Assembly: GCA_023254175.1 (NCBI GenBank) | Contig: JALQYJ010000107.1 | Location: 1-64,000, forward strand | Source: Runella sp. | Lineage (GTDB): Bacteria; Bacteroidota; Bacteroidia; Cytophagales; Spirosomataceae | Direction: 5' to 3' | Length of the DNA stretch: 64,000 nucleotides | Shown here: one piece after another, positions 19,583 to 27,466 of the stretch | How positions within the stretch are numbered: position 1 is the stretch's first letter | Layout of the letters: each line of letters opens with the position of its first letter | Position numbers and translations under genes: made by a program | Notes under the pieces: model-generated | Seen by the model: the letters and a program-made list of their open reading frames with translations, nothing else | The model's database searches: none | What the model was told of the DNA's origin: nothing

Positions 19583-20506
19583 TTAATAACTTTCAAACCA
19601 AGCAAATTTTTCATGAATTAGGTTTTGTTTTTCTTGGGTTACGTAATCTAAGTAAGCTTGGGCAACAGGCGAAAGTTTTTTGTCTTTTAACCAAATCAAC
19701 GTCCAAGTAGAGGTGATGGGAAAACCTTCGACAGGGATAATACACAGTTGATGATTGACCAGTTCGTTTTTGATGCCAATCAGTGGCATGATTGAACACC
19801 CAAGTCCCGCAATGACGGCCTGTTTGACGGCTTCGTTGGAGGTCAATTCCATTTTTTTGCGAACGGGAAGGTTATTTTGAAGAATAAATTTTTCCATTAC
19901 ATGTCGTGTTCCTGACCCTGATTCTCGATAAATGAGGGGAATATTTTCAAAAATAGATTTGCCATAACGTGCGTCTTTGTATGGTGTCTCAGTATTCCCT
20001 ACCAGAAAAAGTTTGTTCTGCATGAGTTCAATTTTTTCAATTTTCAGAGTCTCAGGCAAAACACTTACCCACGAAAAATCAACCTCATTTTTTTCAAGAC
20101 TAGTCACTACTTGGCTTTTGTTGGTGACGTCCATTTGAAGCTCAACGCCAGAGTGCTGTTTGATAAAATCGGTGATAAAGTAAGGTGCGATGTACTTACC
20201 TGTCGATACCACCGAAAACTTGAGCTTGCCCGTAAGTTGACCCTTGTGGGCGTGCATTTTATAATTGATGGCATACACTTCGGTCAAAATCTTGTCGGCG
20301 ACTTCTGCTATTTCTTGCCCAAAATCAGTGACATAAATTTTTTTATTGAGCACTTCAATCAATGGAAGATCAAACTGATCCTGGAAGTTTTTGAGCTGAA
20401 TCGAGACCGCAGGCTGGGTCAAATGCAACTCTTCAGCGGCTTTAGTAATGCTCCGGGTTTGTGCCACTTTTAGGAATATTCGAAGCTGATTGAGGGTATA
20501 GTTCAT
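19583..20506 (-). CDS. LysR family transcriptional regulator
   Basis: 307 aa; N-terminal HTH LRIFLKVAQTRSITKAAEELHLTQPAVSIQLKNFQ; RESGSGTR. Confidence 0.93.
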   Translation of the reverse strand: MNYTLNQLRIFLKVAQTRSITKAAEELHLTQPAVSIQLKNFQDQFDLPLIEVLNKKIYVTDFGQEIAEVADKILTEVYAINYKMHAHKGQLTGKLKFSVVSTGKYIAPYFITDFIKQHSGVELQMDVTNKSQVVTSLEKNEVDFSWVSVLPETLKIEKIELMQNKLFLVGNTETPYKDARYGKSIFENIPLIYRESGSGTRHVMEKFILQNNLPVRKKMELTSNEAVKQAVIAGLGCSIMPLIGIKNELVNHQLCIIPVEGFPITSTWTLIWLKDKKLSPVAQAYLDYVTQEKQNLIHEKFAWFESY

Positions 20507-20569
20507 AAAAAAAATTTATGATAAATATTGCAAAGTTAAATAAAAATTTATAGATATAACTACAGACCT

Positions 20570-22036
20570 TTGCACTGTCAACCAAAAACAAATCCATTAA
20601 TGAAAAGAATTACGGTAGCAAAGGGCGACGGCATCGGTCCCGAAATCATGGATGCCACTCTTTCCATTATTAAAGCCGCAGGAGCACAAATTGAGGTAGA
20701 TGAAATTGAGGTGGGTGAAAAAGTTTATTTATCAGGAAACACCTCAGGGATTGCCAAAGAGTCGTGGGATATTATCCGCCGCAACAAAGTGTTCTTGAAA
20801 GCCCCCATCACAACTCCCCAAGGTGGTGGTTACAAAAGTTTGAACGTAACTACGCGTAAGTTTTTGGGTTTGTATGCCAACATCCGTCCTTGCATTAGTT
20901 TACACCCTTTTGTGAAAACAAAACACCCGCAAATGGACATCGTTATCGTGCGTGAGAATGAAGAAGATTTGTACGCAGGTATCGAGCACCAACAAACGGA
21001 TGAAGTGGTACAATGTTTGAAATTAATTAGCCGTCCAGGGTGTGAAAAAATCGTTCGTTATGCGTTTGAGTACGCCAAAAACTACGGCCGTAAAAAGGTG
21101 ACGTGTTTTACCAAAGACAACATTATGAAACAAACCGACGGACTGTTTCACCAAGTTTTCGATGAAATTGCGAAAGAATATCCTACCATTGAAAACGAAC
21201 ACTGGATTATTGACATTGGAGCCGCCAAAATGGCAGATACTCCTGAAGCCTTTGACGTCATTGTGATGCCAAATTTGTACGGAGACGTACTTAGTGACGT
21301 AGCGGCTCAGATTGCGGGTTCTGTAGGTTTGGCGGGGTCGGCTAACATCGGCGAAGAGTGCGCTATGTTTGAGGCAATTCACGGTTCAGCCCCTCGTAGA
21401 GCAGGTCAAAATATGGCCAACCCATCTGGTTTATTACAAGGAGCTATTTTGATGCTTAACCACCTTGGCCAAACTGAAGTAGCCGAAAAAGTACAAAATG
21501 CTTGGCTCAAAACCATCGAAGAAGGCATCCATACCTACGATATCTACAAAGAAGGGGTTAGCAAACAAAAAGTAGGTACGAAGGAGTTTGCGGAGGCAGT
21601 TATCAAAAATTTGGGCGAAAAACCGAGTCAACTAAACGCCGTAAGTTATTCTGAAGGTACTTCGTTTAACTTGCCAAAATACCAACGTAAAGCTCCTAAG
21701 AAAAAAGAACTGCTAGGGGTTGATTTGTTTGTGCATTGGGATGGAGAAAGTGCTGATGAATTGGCGGCGATTGTTCAAAAAATCAATACATCAGGAGTCG
21801 AATTAAGTATGATTACCAACCGTGGTATTAAAGTGTGGCCTGAAGGTTTTCCCGAAACATTCTGTACCGACCACTGGCGTTGCCGTTTTAAACCAGTTGG
21901 AATGACTGAATTAGATAAGCAACAGATCGTAGGGCTGTTGGAGGCTGCAAGCGAGTACAACATCGATGTTATCAAGACGGAAAACTTATACGCTTTTGAT
22001 GGTAAACCTGCTTTCTCATTGGGACAAGGACAATAA
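20570..22036 (+). CDS. icd: NADP-dependent isocitrate dehydrogenase (long form with C-terminal domain)
   Basis: 488 aa; GDGIGPEIMDATL, RENEEDLYAGIEHQQT, MPNLYGDVLSDVAAQIAGSVGLAGSANIG; actual start may be the Met at MKRITVAKGDG. Confidence 0.93.
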   Translation: MHCQPKTNPLMKRITVAKGDGIGPEIMDATLSIIKAAGAQIEVDEIEVGEKVYLSGNTSGIAKESWDIIRRNKVFLKAPITTPQGGGYKSLNVTTRKFLGLYANIRPCISLHPFVKTKHPQMDIVIVRENEEDLYAGIEHQQTDEVVQCLKLISRPGCEKIVRYAFEYAKNYGRKKVTCFTKDNIMKQTDGLFHQVFDEIAKEYPTIENEHWIIDIGAAKMADTPEAFDVIVMPNLYGDVLSDVAAQIAGSVGLAGSANIGEECAMFEAIHGSAPRRAGQNMANPSGLLQGAILMLNHLGQTEVAEKVQNAWLKTIEEGIHTYDIYKEGVSKQKVGTKEFAEAVIKNLGEKPSQLNAVSYSEGTSFNLPKYQRKAPKKKELLGVDLFVHWDGESADELAAIVQKINTSGVELSMITNRGIKVWPEGFPETFCTDHWRCRFKPVGMTELDKQQIVGLLEAASEYNIDVIKTENLYAFDGKPAFSLGQGQ

Positions 22037-22048
22037 CTTTCTGAAAAG

Positions 22049-22288
22049 ATGAATATACAACTTTTGAATGGTCATTTTTCGTCTTCGGAGGCAATTGAGC
22101 TCTTGGCGCAGTTTGTGCAAGTAAAAGTGCGGTTTCACGAAAATAAAATTGAAAAAAGCCAAAATGAAGAAGATATAAAAATGCGTGAAACACGTATCAA
22201 ACAACTTCAGAAGGATTTTTTTGAGGCCAAACAGCAGCTTCTGAAGCAACCAACCATTGAGCTGAATGCCGAGCTAAAAATCAATTAA
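22049..22288 (+). CDS. Small hypothetical protein
   Basis: 79 aa, charged helical; follows icd directly. Confidence 0.6.
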   Translation: MNIQLLNGHFSSSEAIELLAQFVQVKVRFHENKIEKSQNEEDIKMRETRIKQLQKDFFEAKQQLLKQPTIELNAELKIN

Positions 22289-22371
22289 TCTGCACCTTAA
22301 GAAAAGGTAACATTACTCAGAGGGTTGTTCCTACTACTGGGACAACCCATCTTCATCAACAACTAAATGCT

Positions 22372-22911
22372 ATGAATTCCATTTTTTCAAATCAGTTATT
22401 TTTGGTATGCCCTTTCGGCCAGATGGAGGGGTTTATTCGCAGGCATTTTGGAAACGTATTTTTTCTAACCTCTCCTGCTTCGGTGTTTGATTTTCGAGAC
22501 GAAGCGTATTTGAATGAGGTAAAAAAAATGATTCGGAATGAAGGAATTCAAGACATTTATCTGGTAGGAGATGTTTTCTGTCAATTTGTTAAAAATGCTT
22601 TGGTTTCAAGAGAGTTAGGTTTTTTTTCGTGCGAACAACTTATTCGTGAATTATGCTTGGAAACCGATACGCCGATGACTTTGACTGAGAAATTGCTGAA
22701 GAAACAACTTTATGAATTAAGCGCTGAACGTATATTTGGTAGAGAACTGGAAAAAGGTGAAGTGCGGCTTCATGCGTTGATGATTTCCAAGGCGGAGAAT
22801 TTGATTTCGCCTGTGTGTGGTGAGTTTATGCCACAAAAGCAGCGAGAATTTACAAAAAAGAACAACGGCACGAACCTTGAACCCGTGCCGTCTTCAGAGT
22901 TAATCCTCTAA
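22372..22911 (+). CDS. Hypothetical protein
   Basis: 179 aa ORF on the strand of icd with no competing ORF; family not recognised. Confidence 0.6.
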   Translation: MNSIFSNQLFLVCPFGQMEGFIRRHFGNVFFLTSPASVFDFRDEAYLNEVKKMIRNEGIQDIYLVGDVFCQFVKNALVSRELGFFSCEQLIRELCLETDTPMTLTEKLLKKQLYELSAERIFGRELEKGEVRLHALMISKAENLISPVCGEFMPQKQREFTKKNNGTNLEPVPSSELIL

Positions 22912-23292
22912 TTTATACCATTTTACATTTCGCAATGCTTCGCGTCGCGAGTAAGCGCTTTGGCTAGGTGCGTAATGTTTGGCTAGGTAATCGAGGACAG
23001 TTTTCTCTGATTCTCCCAAATCCCACAATTTATGATTACGCTGCATCCAGCGAATTTTACTCAACCATTCGTCACGGGTAAAGCGGTGTTGGAGAATAAG
23101 TTTTGGCGAATGACAACCTGTACATTGTGCCTTTACAATTATGAAGTTAGGGTCGAGAGCCAATCCTGTTTCTTTATCGACACTGTCGGCAACGGCGGCG
23201 GTTAGCGTTGCTGATGGGAAGTCAGCGGGCGCGCGGCGAATGGCCGCCAAACAAAATGCAGCCGCACAGAGAAATATGATGTTCGTTTTCAT
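22900..23292 (-). CDS. Monoheme cytochrome c-like protein, probable sulfite dehydrogenase cytochrome subunit
   Basis: 130 aa; signal peptide; heme motif CTGCHS; adjacent to sulfite oxidase-like gene. Confidence 0.8.
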   Translation of the reverse strand: MKTNIIFLCAAAFCLAAIRRAPADFPSATLTAAVADSVDKETGLALDPNFIIVKAQCTGCHSPKLILQHRFTRDEWLSKIRWMQRNHKLWDLGESEKTVLDYLAKHYAPSQSAYSRREALRNVKWYKLED

Positions 23293-23304
23293 TGGTAGAT
23301 TGGA

Positions 23305-24537
23305 TTAAACGACTTTGACAGCAATACGGTGACAAGCGTTGTTGAGGTAACCGCCAGGATTCCACGCAGGAATCACCATTGGTTGCGATACCCCCTGCGA
23401 ATCAACGGCGCGTACCCATACTTCGTAATATCCTTTTTGAGGAAACTGAACTTGAGCGACCCACTGCTGCCACGCCAAACGATTTTTCGGGGCTTGAAGC
23501 GTGGTTTTTTGCCAAGTGGCTCCGTAGTCAATGGACGTAAACACTTTTTTGACGGCGAAATCGCCCGCCCAAGCATGGCCGCGAACAGACAGAGGCCTCC
23601 CAAACTCAATCATTGCCCCTGTTTTGGGGTAAGTAATAAGCGATTTTACTGGCATCGACTCAATGATTCGGAAGTTTTCGGGCGTTTCGGCCAACTTTTC
23701 TCCTGGCATTACAGCTTGGCGTGGCACACGGTAGCTGTGGCCGTCCATTTTGGCACCGTCGTGTTCTTTATTACGTACTGCAATGGTATGAAGCCATTTG
23801 CCCGATACCGACGCAGGCCAGCCTCCCACGACTAAGCGAAGCGGAAAACCGTGCATGAGCGGGAGATCTTTACCGTTGAGCGCCCACGCAATGAGGGTTT
23901 CGTCTTCCAAGGCTTTTTTGATGGGAACACCGCGTGAAATTACTACTTTGCTCGGGTCGCGGCTTGGGTGAAGGTCTTTGCCATAATACCCAATATAAAC
24001 GGCATCGTCTTTCAGACCCACATCGTTCAAAATATCCTTGAGGCGAACCCCCGTCCATTCGGCACAGCTCACCGCCCCTTGGTCCCATTGATTCCCAGAG
24101 GTTTGAGGAACATAACCTGAACGACCATTACCGCCACATTCCAACACCAATTGATAGGTATGGGTTTTAAACTTATTCTTTAGGTCGCCAATTTTGTAGG
24201 TTTTGGTTTGCTTGACCGATTCGCCTTTAATGGTAAGCGTCCAAGCCGAAGCGTCGATTTCCTGCTCAGGAACGAGGCCATTGTTACGAATAAACATCCG
24301 TTCGACGGGCGTAATGGCATCGTCCAACAAATGGGGTGGCGTTTCGACGTTCCAAGGTTTATCACTCAAGACAACCATGTCGGGGTGTTTTCCCGCTAGG
24401 CCATCGTCGAAAGCCAATGGGACGTGGTGTGGAGGCATGTTTTTGGCAAAAACAATCTCCGTTCCCACCACGCCTACAAGGGTAGTGAGCGCACTTTTCT
24501 TTAGAAAACCTCGGCGATTGTGAAGGGGTGAGTTCAT
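23305..24537 (-). CDS. Sulfite oxidase-like molybdopterin oxidoreductase (SorA-like), Tat signal
   Basis: 410 aa; N-terminal RRGFLKKSALTTLVG; FIRNNGLVPEQEIDASAWTLTIKGE, ECGGNGRSGY, HGFPLRLVVGGWP. Confidence 0.92.
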   Translation of the reverse strand: MNSPLHNRRGFLKKSALTTLVGVVGTEIVFAKNMPPHHVPLAFDDGLAGKHPDMVVLSDKPWNVETPPHLLDDAITPVERMFIRNNGLVPEQEIDASAWTLTIKGESVKQTKTYKIGDLKNKFKTHTYQLVLECGGNGRSGYVPQTSGNQWDQGAVSCAEWTGVRLKDILNDVGLKDDAVYIGYYGKDLHPSRDPSKVVISRGVPIKKALEDETLIAWALNGKDLPLMHGFPLRLVVGGWPASVSGKWLHTIAVRNKEHDGAKMDGHSYRVPRQAVMPGEKLAETPENFRIIESMPVKSLITYPKTGAMIEFGRPLSVRGHAWAGDFAVKKVFTSIDYGATWQKTTLQAPKNRLAWQQWVAQVQFPQKGYYEVWVRAVDSQGVSQPMVIPAWNPGGYLNNACHRIAVKVV

Positions 24538-24570
24538 AGAGAAATCGAAATAGGTTAGATGGATACGTTA

Positions 24571-25467
24571 TTATTTTTTATGATATTCACGAAAGGCAAA
24601 ACGCATAAATGACTCAGCCATCGGCTCGGGTTGTCCTTGGAGATGAATAAGCCAAAACTTTCGTAATAATTGTAATTCGTTGATTTTTATTGTTTTGAGA
24701 TGGCCTGTTGCTAGTTCTTTTTGAATAGAACGAATGGACAAAAAAGCCATACAATTTGAATGCTCTAAAAATGATTTAATACTTTCGGTGCCTCCTAAGT
24801 GCATCACAATTTGAAGGGAGGAGAGTTTGAGGTTGTGTTCTCTGAGGGCGCTTTCAATCACTTCTAATGTTCCCGAGCCTCGTTCGCGTAATACTAACGG
24901 AGTTTTAACGAATTCTTGGATGGTCATTTCATTGAGCATAGCCAATTTACTTTTTGAGTGTACAACAGCCACGAGTTCGTCGTCCATAAAATCAACATAT
25001 TTGATACCCGATTGATGTTTTTTCCCCTCCACCACTCCTAAGTCAATTTGATGGGCAAGGATGGCGTTTTCTATCATTTCAGTGTTTCCGTTGAGCAAAG
25101 AAAGCTCTACTTGGGGAAATTTTTCGTAATACTTTGCCAAAAGAGGTGCAATCAAATACTGGCCGATGGTGGTGCTTGCTCCTAGCCGCAGAACGCCGTT
25201 GTGCTTATCTTGCAGTGTTCCTAGTTCAAACGCTGCTTCTTGGTATAAATGCAAAATTTGCGACGAATAGCGTTTCAAAATTTCGCCTGCTTGGGTCAAA
25301 ATTACCGAATTGCCTTTGCGCTCAAAAAGGCGCGTGCCGTACTGCTGTTCGAGTTCGCGAATATGTTTTGTGACGGCAGGTTGACTGACAAACAACTCGC
25401 TCGCAGCCTTGGTAAAGCTGAGATGCTGGGCTACGCTACAAAAAACTCTTAATCGGAAATCAGACAC
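24571..25467 (-). CDS. LysR family transcriptional regulator
   Basis: 298 aa; LRVFCSVAQHLSFTKAASELFVSQPAVTKHIRELEQQYGTRLFER. Confidence 0.95.
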   Translation of the reverse strand: MSDFRLRVFCSVAQHLSFTKAASELFVSQPAVTKHIRELEQQYGTRLFERKGNSVILTQAGEILKRYSSQILHLYQEAAFELGTLQDKHNGVLRLGASTTIGQYLIAPLLAKYYEKFPQVELSLLNGNTEMIENAILAHQIDLGVVEGKKHQSGIKYVDFMDDELVAVVHSKSKLAMLNEMTIQEFVKTPLVLRERGSGTLEVIESALREHNLKLSSLQIVMHLGGTESIKSFLEHSNCMAFLSIRSIQKELATGHLKTIKINELQLLRKFWLIHLQGQPEPMAESFMRFAFREYHKK

Positions 25468-25573
25468 AGTGGTGAAAAATTGGGTTGATGTACAAAGTAA
25501 ATAGAATTGTGAAAATAATGTCCTAAATGCCTAACTTTACGCTTTGAGATTTTGAAAAAAGCGAGAAACCAAG

Positions 25574-26530
25574 ATGTCACAAAAAAAAATAAAAGCTGTT
25601 TTTGAAGAAATGGGTAAGGTGGTAGTAGGGCAAGAAACGCTCATCAACCGCCTTTTAGTGGGACTTTTTACAGGAGGCCATATTTTGTTGGAAGGGGTGC
25701 CAGGGTTGGCCAAAACACTGACAGTAAACACCCTAGCTCGTGTTCTAAGCCTTGATTTTCAACGTATCCAGTTTACACCTGACTTGTTGCCCGCCGATAT
25801 TGTGGGGACGATGATTTATAGACCCAAATTGGGCGATTATGAAGTAAAAAAAGGGCCTATTTTTGCCAATTTGATTTTGGCTGATGAGGTCAACCGTTCG
25901 CCCGCTAAGGTGCAATCGGCTTTGCTCGAAGCCATGCAAGAAAAGCAAGTGACTATTGGGGAGGAATCTTTTCAATTAGACCAGCCTTTTTTTGTGTTAG
26001 CGACCCAAAACCCTGTGGAGCAAGAAGGTACGTATCCGCTTCCTGAGGCACAATTAGACCGTTTTATGATGAAAGTGTTTGTGGATTATCCCACCAAGCC
26101 TCAAGAATTGGAGGTCATGCGCCGAATGTCGAACTTGGATTATAATTACGACCCTAAGCCTGTTTTGTCGAAAAAAGACATTGCCCAAATTCGTCAGGAA
26201 ATCAATCAAATTACGTTGTCCGAAACCCTCGAAAACTACATTGTTGAGCTTGTATTTGCTACTCGTCGACCGTTAGATTATGCCCTCCGCGAAGAAGCAC
26301 GTTATATTCAGTTTGGGGTATCGCCGCGCGGAACTATCAAACTCAATCTTGCTGCTAAAGCGTTGGCGTACATGGACGGACGCGACTATGTGCTGCCCGA
26401 AGACATCAAAGAAGTAGCTCCCGATGTGTTTAACCACCGTATCATGCTCAACTACGAAGCCGAGGCCGATGGCATCACTACTCGTTTTGTGATTGATTCT
26501 ATCCTTCGGAAAGTGGCGATTGGGCGGTAG
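25574..26530 (+). CDS. MoxR family AAA ATPase
   Basis: 318 aa; GHILLEGVPGLAKTL, RIQFTPDLLPADIVG, LADEVNRSPAKVQSALLEAMQE, ATQNPVEQEGTYPLPEAQLDRF. Confidence 0.96.
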   Translation: MSQKKIKAVFEEMGKVVVGQETLINRLLVGLFTGGHILLEGVPGLAKTLTVNTLARVLSLDFQRIQFTPDLLPADIVGTMIYRPKLGDYEVKKGPIFANLILADEVNRSPAKVQSALLEAMQEKQVTIGEESFQLDQPFFVLATQNPVEQEGTYPLPEAQLDRFMMKVFVDYPTKPQELEVMRRMSNLDYNYDPKPVLSKKDIAQIRQEINQITLSETLENYIVELVFATRRPLDYALREEARYIQFGVSPRGTIKLNLAAKALAYMDGRDYVLPEDIKEVAPDVFNHRIMLNYEAEADGITTRFVIDSILRKVAIGR

Positions 26531-27398
26531 TCCGTTTGTGTTTCCATCGTTTGTGGCTCCACAGCCAGGTGGCAGGTTCTTGGCGGATGTCGGCTTCGAG
26601 CCACTTCATCATCTTTTCAGTAATTTCTCCGTAGGCTGTTTCGCGTGGAGTGTCGGTGAGTAATTCAAAATTGGCGTAGTAATAACCGCGCTTTTGGGCG
26701 TGAATGTGCCCAAAAATGACGGGAAGGTCATATTCTTTGGCGTACTTTTCTGTTCCAAATAATACGGGAGTGTCTTGGTGTAGAAACGCCATCCAGTAGG
26801 CACTTTCTGCGTTAGAAGGCGATTGGTCCATGGCAAAGGCCGCCGCCACGGGCTGTCCGACCACTTGTTCCCCAAACTGCGATTTGATTTCGTATATCGA
26901 AGCTAAATTTAATCCCAATTTGCTACGGCTCTGCTTGATTTTTTCGTCAAAAAAACGATTATTTAAAGGACGGTACAATGCCATTACTTTATGTTTTACG
27001 AGCGGGTCGATACCTGTAACTAGCCATTCGTAATTATGACAATGACCCGCTGCAAGAATAACACTGCGGCCTTGTCGGGCATATTCGTCAAGTATTTCTA
27101 AGCCTGTAAACGAAACCCGGTCCATAAACTCCGCACGGGTCATGCTAAATGCCTTAACCGTCTCGATGATAAGCGTGCACAAATGCGTGTAAAACTCGCG
27201 GGCAATTTGCTGTACTTCAGCTTCTGATTTTTCGGGGAAAGAATTACGGATATTTTCCACAACTACTTTTTTTCGGTAACCCACGACGTTGAAAAAAAGC
27301 CAACTTAGGCCATCGGCAATGGTATACAAGACGCCAAACGGAAGCCGAGAAATGGGAATAAGTAGGACGTAATAGAAGAAAGCTGATAGGTAATACAT
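26499..27398 (-). CDS. Lysophospholipid / lipid A acyltransferase family (LpxL/HtrB-like)
   Basis: 299 aa; LAAGHCHNYEWLV, DQSPSNAESAYWMAFLHQDTPVLFGTE. Confidence 0.9.
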   Translation of the reverse strand: MYYLSAFFYYVLLIPISRLPFGVLYTIADGLSWLFFNVVGYRKKVVVENIRNSFPEKSEAEVQQIAREFYTHLCTLIIETVKAFSMTRAEFMDRVSFTGLEILDEYARQGRSVILAAGHCHNYEWLVTGIDPLVKHKVMALYRPLNNRFFDEKIKQSRSKLGLNLASIYEIKSQFGEQVVGQPVAAAFAMDQSPSNAESAYWMAFLHQDTPVLFGTEKYAKEYDLPVIFGHIHAQKRGYYYANFELLTDTPRETAYGEITEKMMKWLEADIRQEPATWLWSHKRWKHKRTTAQSPLSEG

Positions 27399-27418
27399 TC
27401 GATTGGCACTGTTAAAGG

Positions 27419-27453
27419 CAGACCTGTAAGGTTTTTAAAACCTTACAGGTCTG
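27419..27453. repeat. Palindrome CAGACCTGTAAGGTTTT-T-AAAACCTTACAGGTCTG
   Basis: 17-bp perfect arms between two minus-strand genes. Confidence 0.9.
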
Positions 27454-27466
27454 GTCTAGATAAAAA

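Noticed and set aside
23329-23835. 168-aa plus-strand ORF opposite the sulfite oxidase-like gene
   Set aside because: Shadow ORF antisense to a well-supported gene; no recognisable domain.
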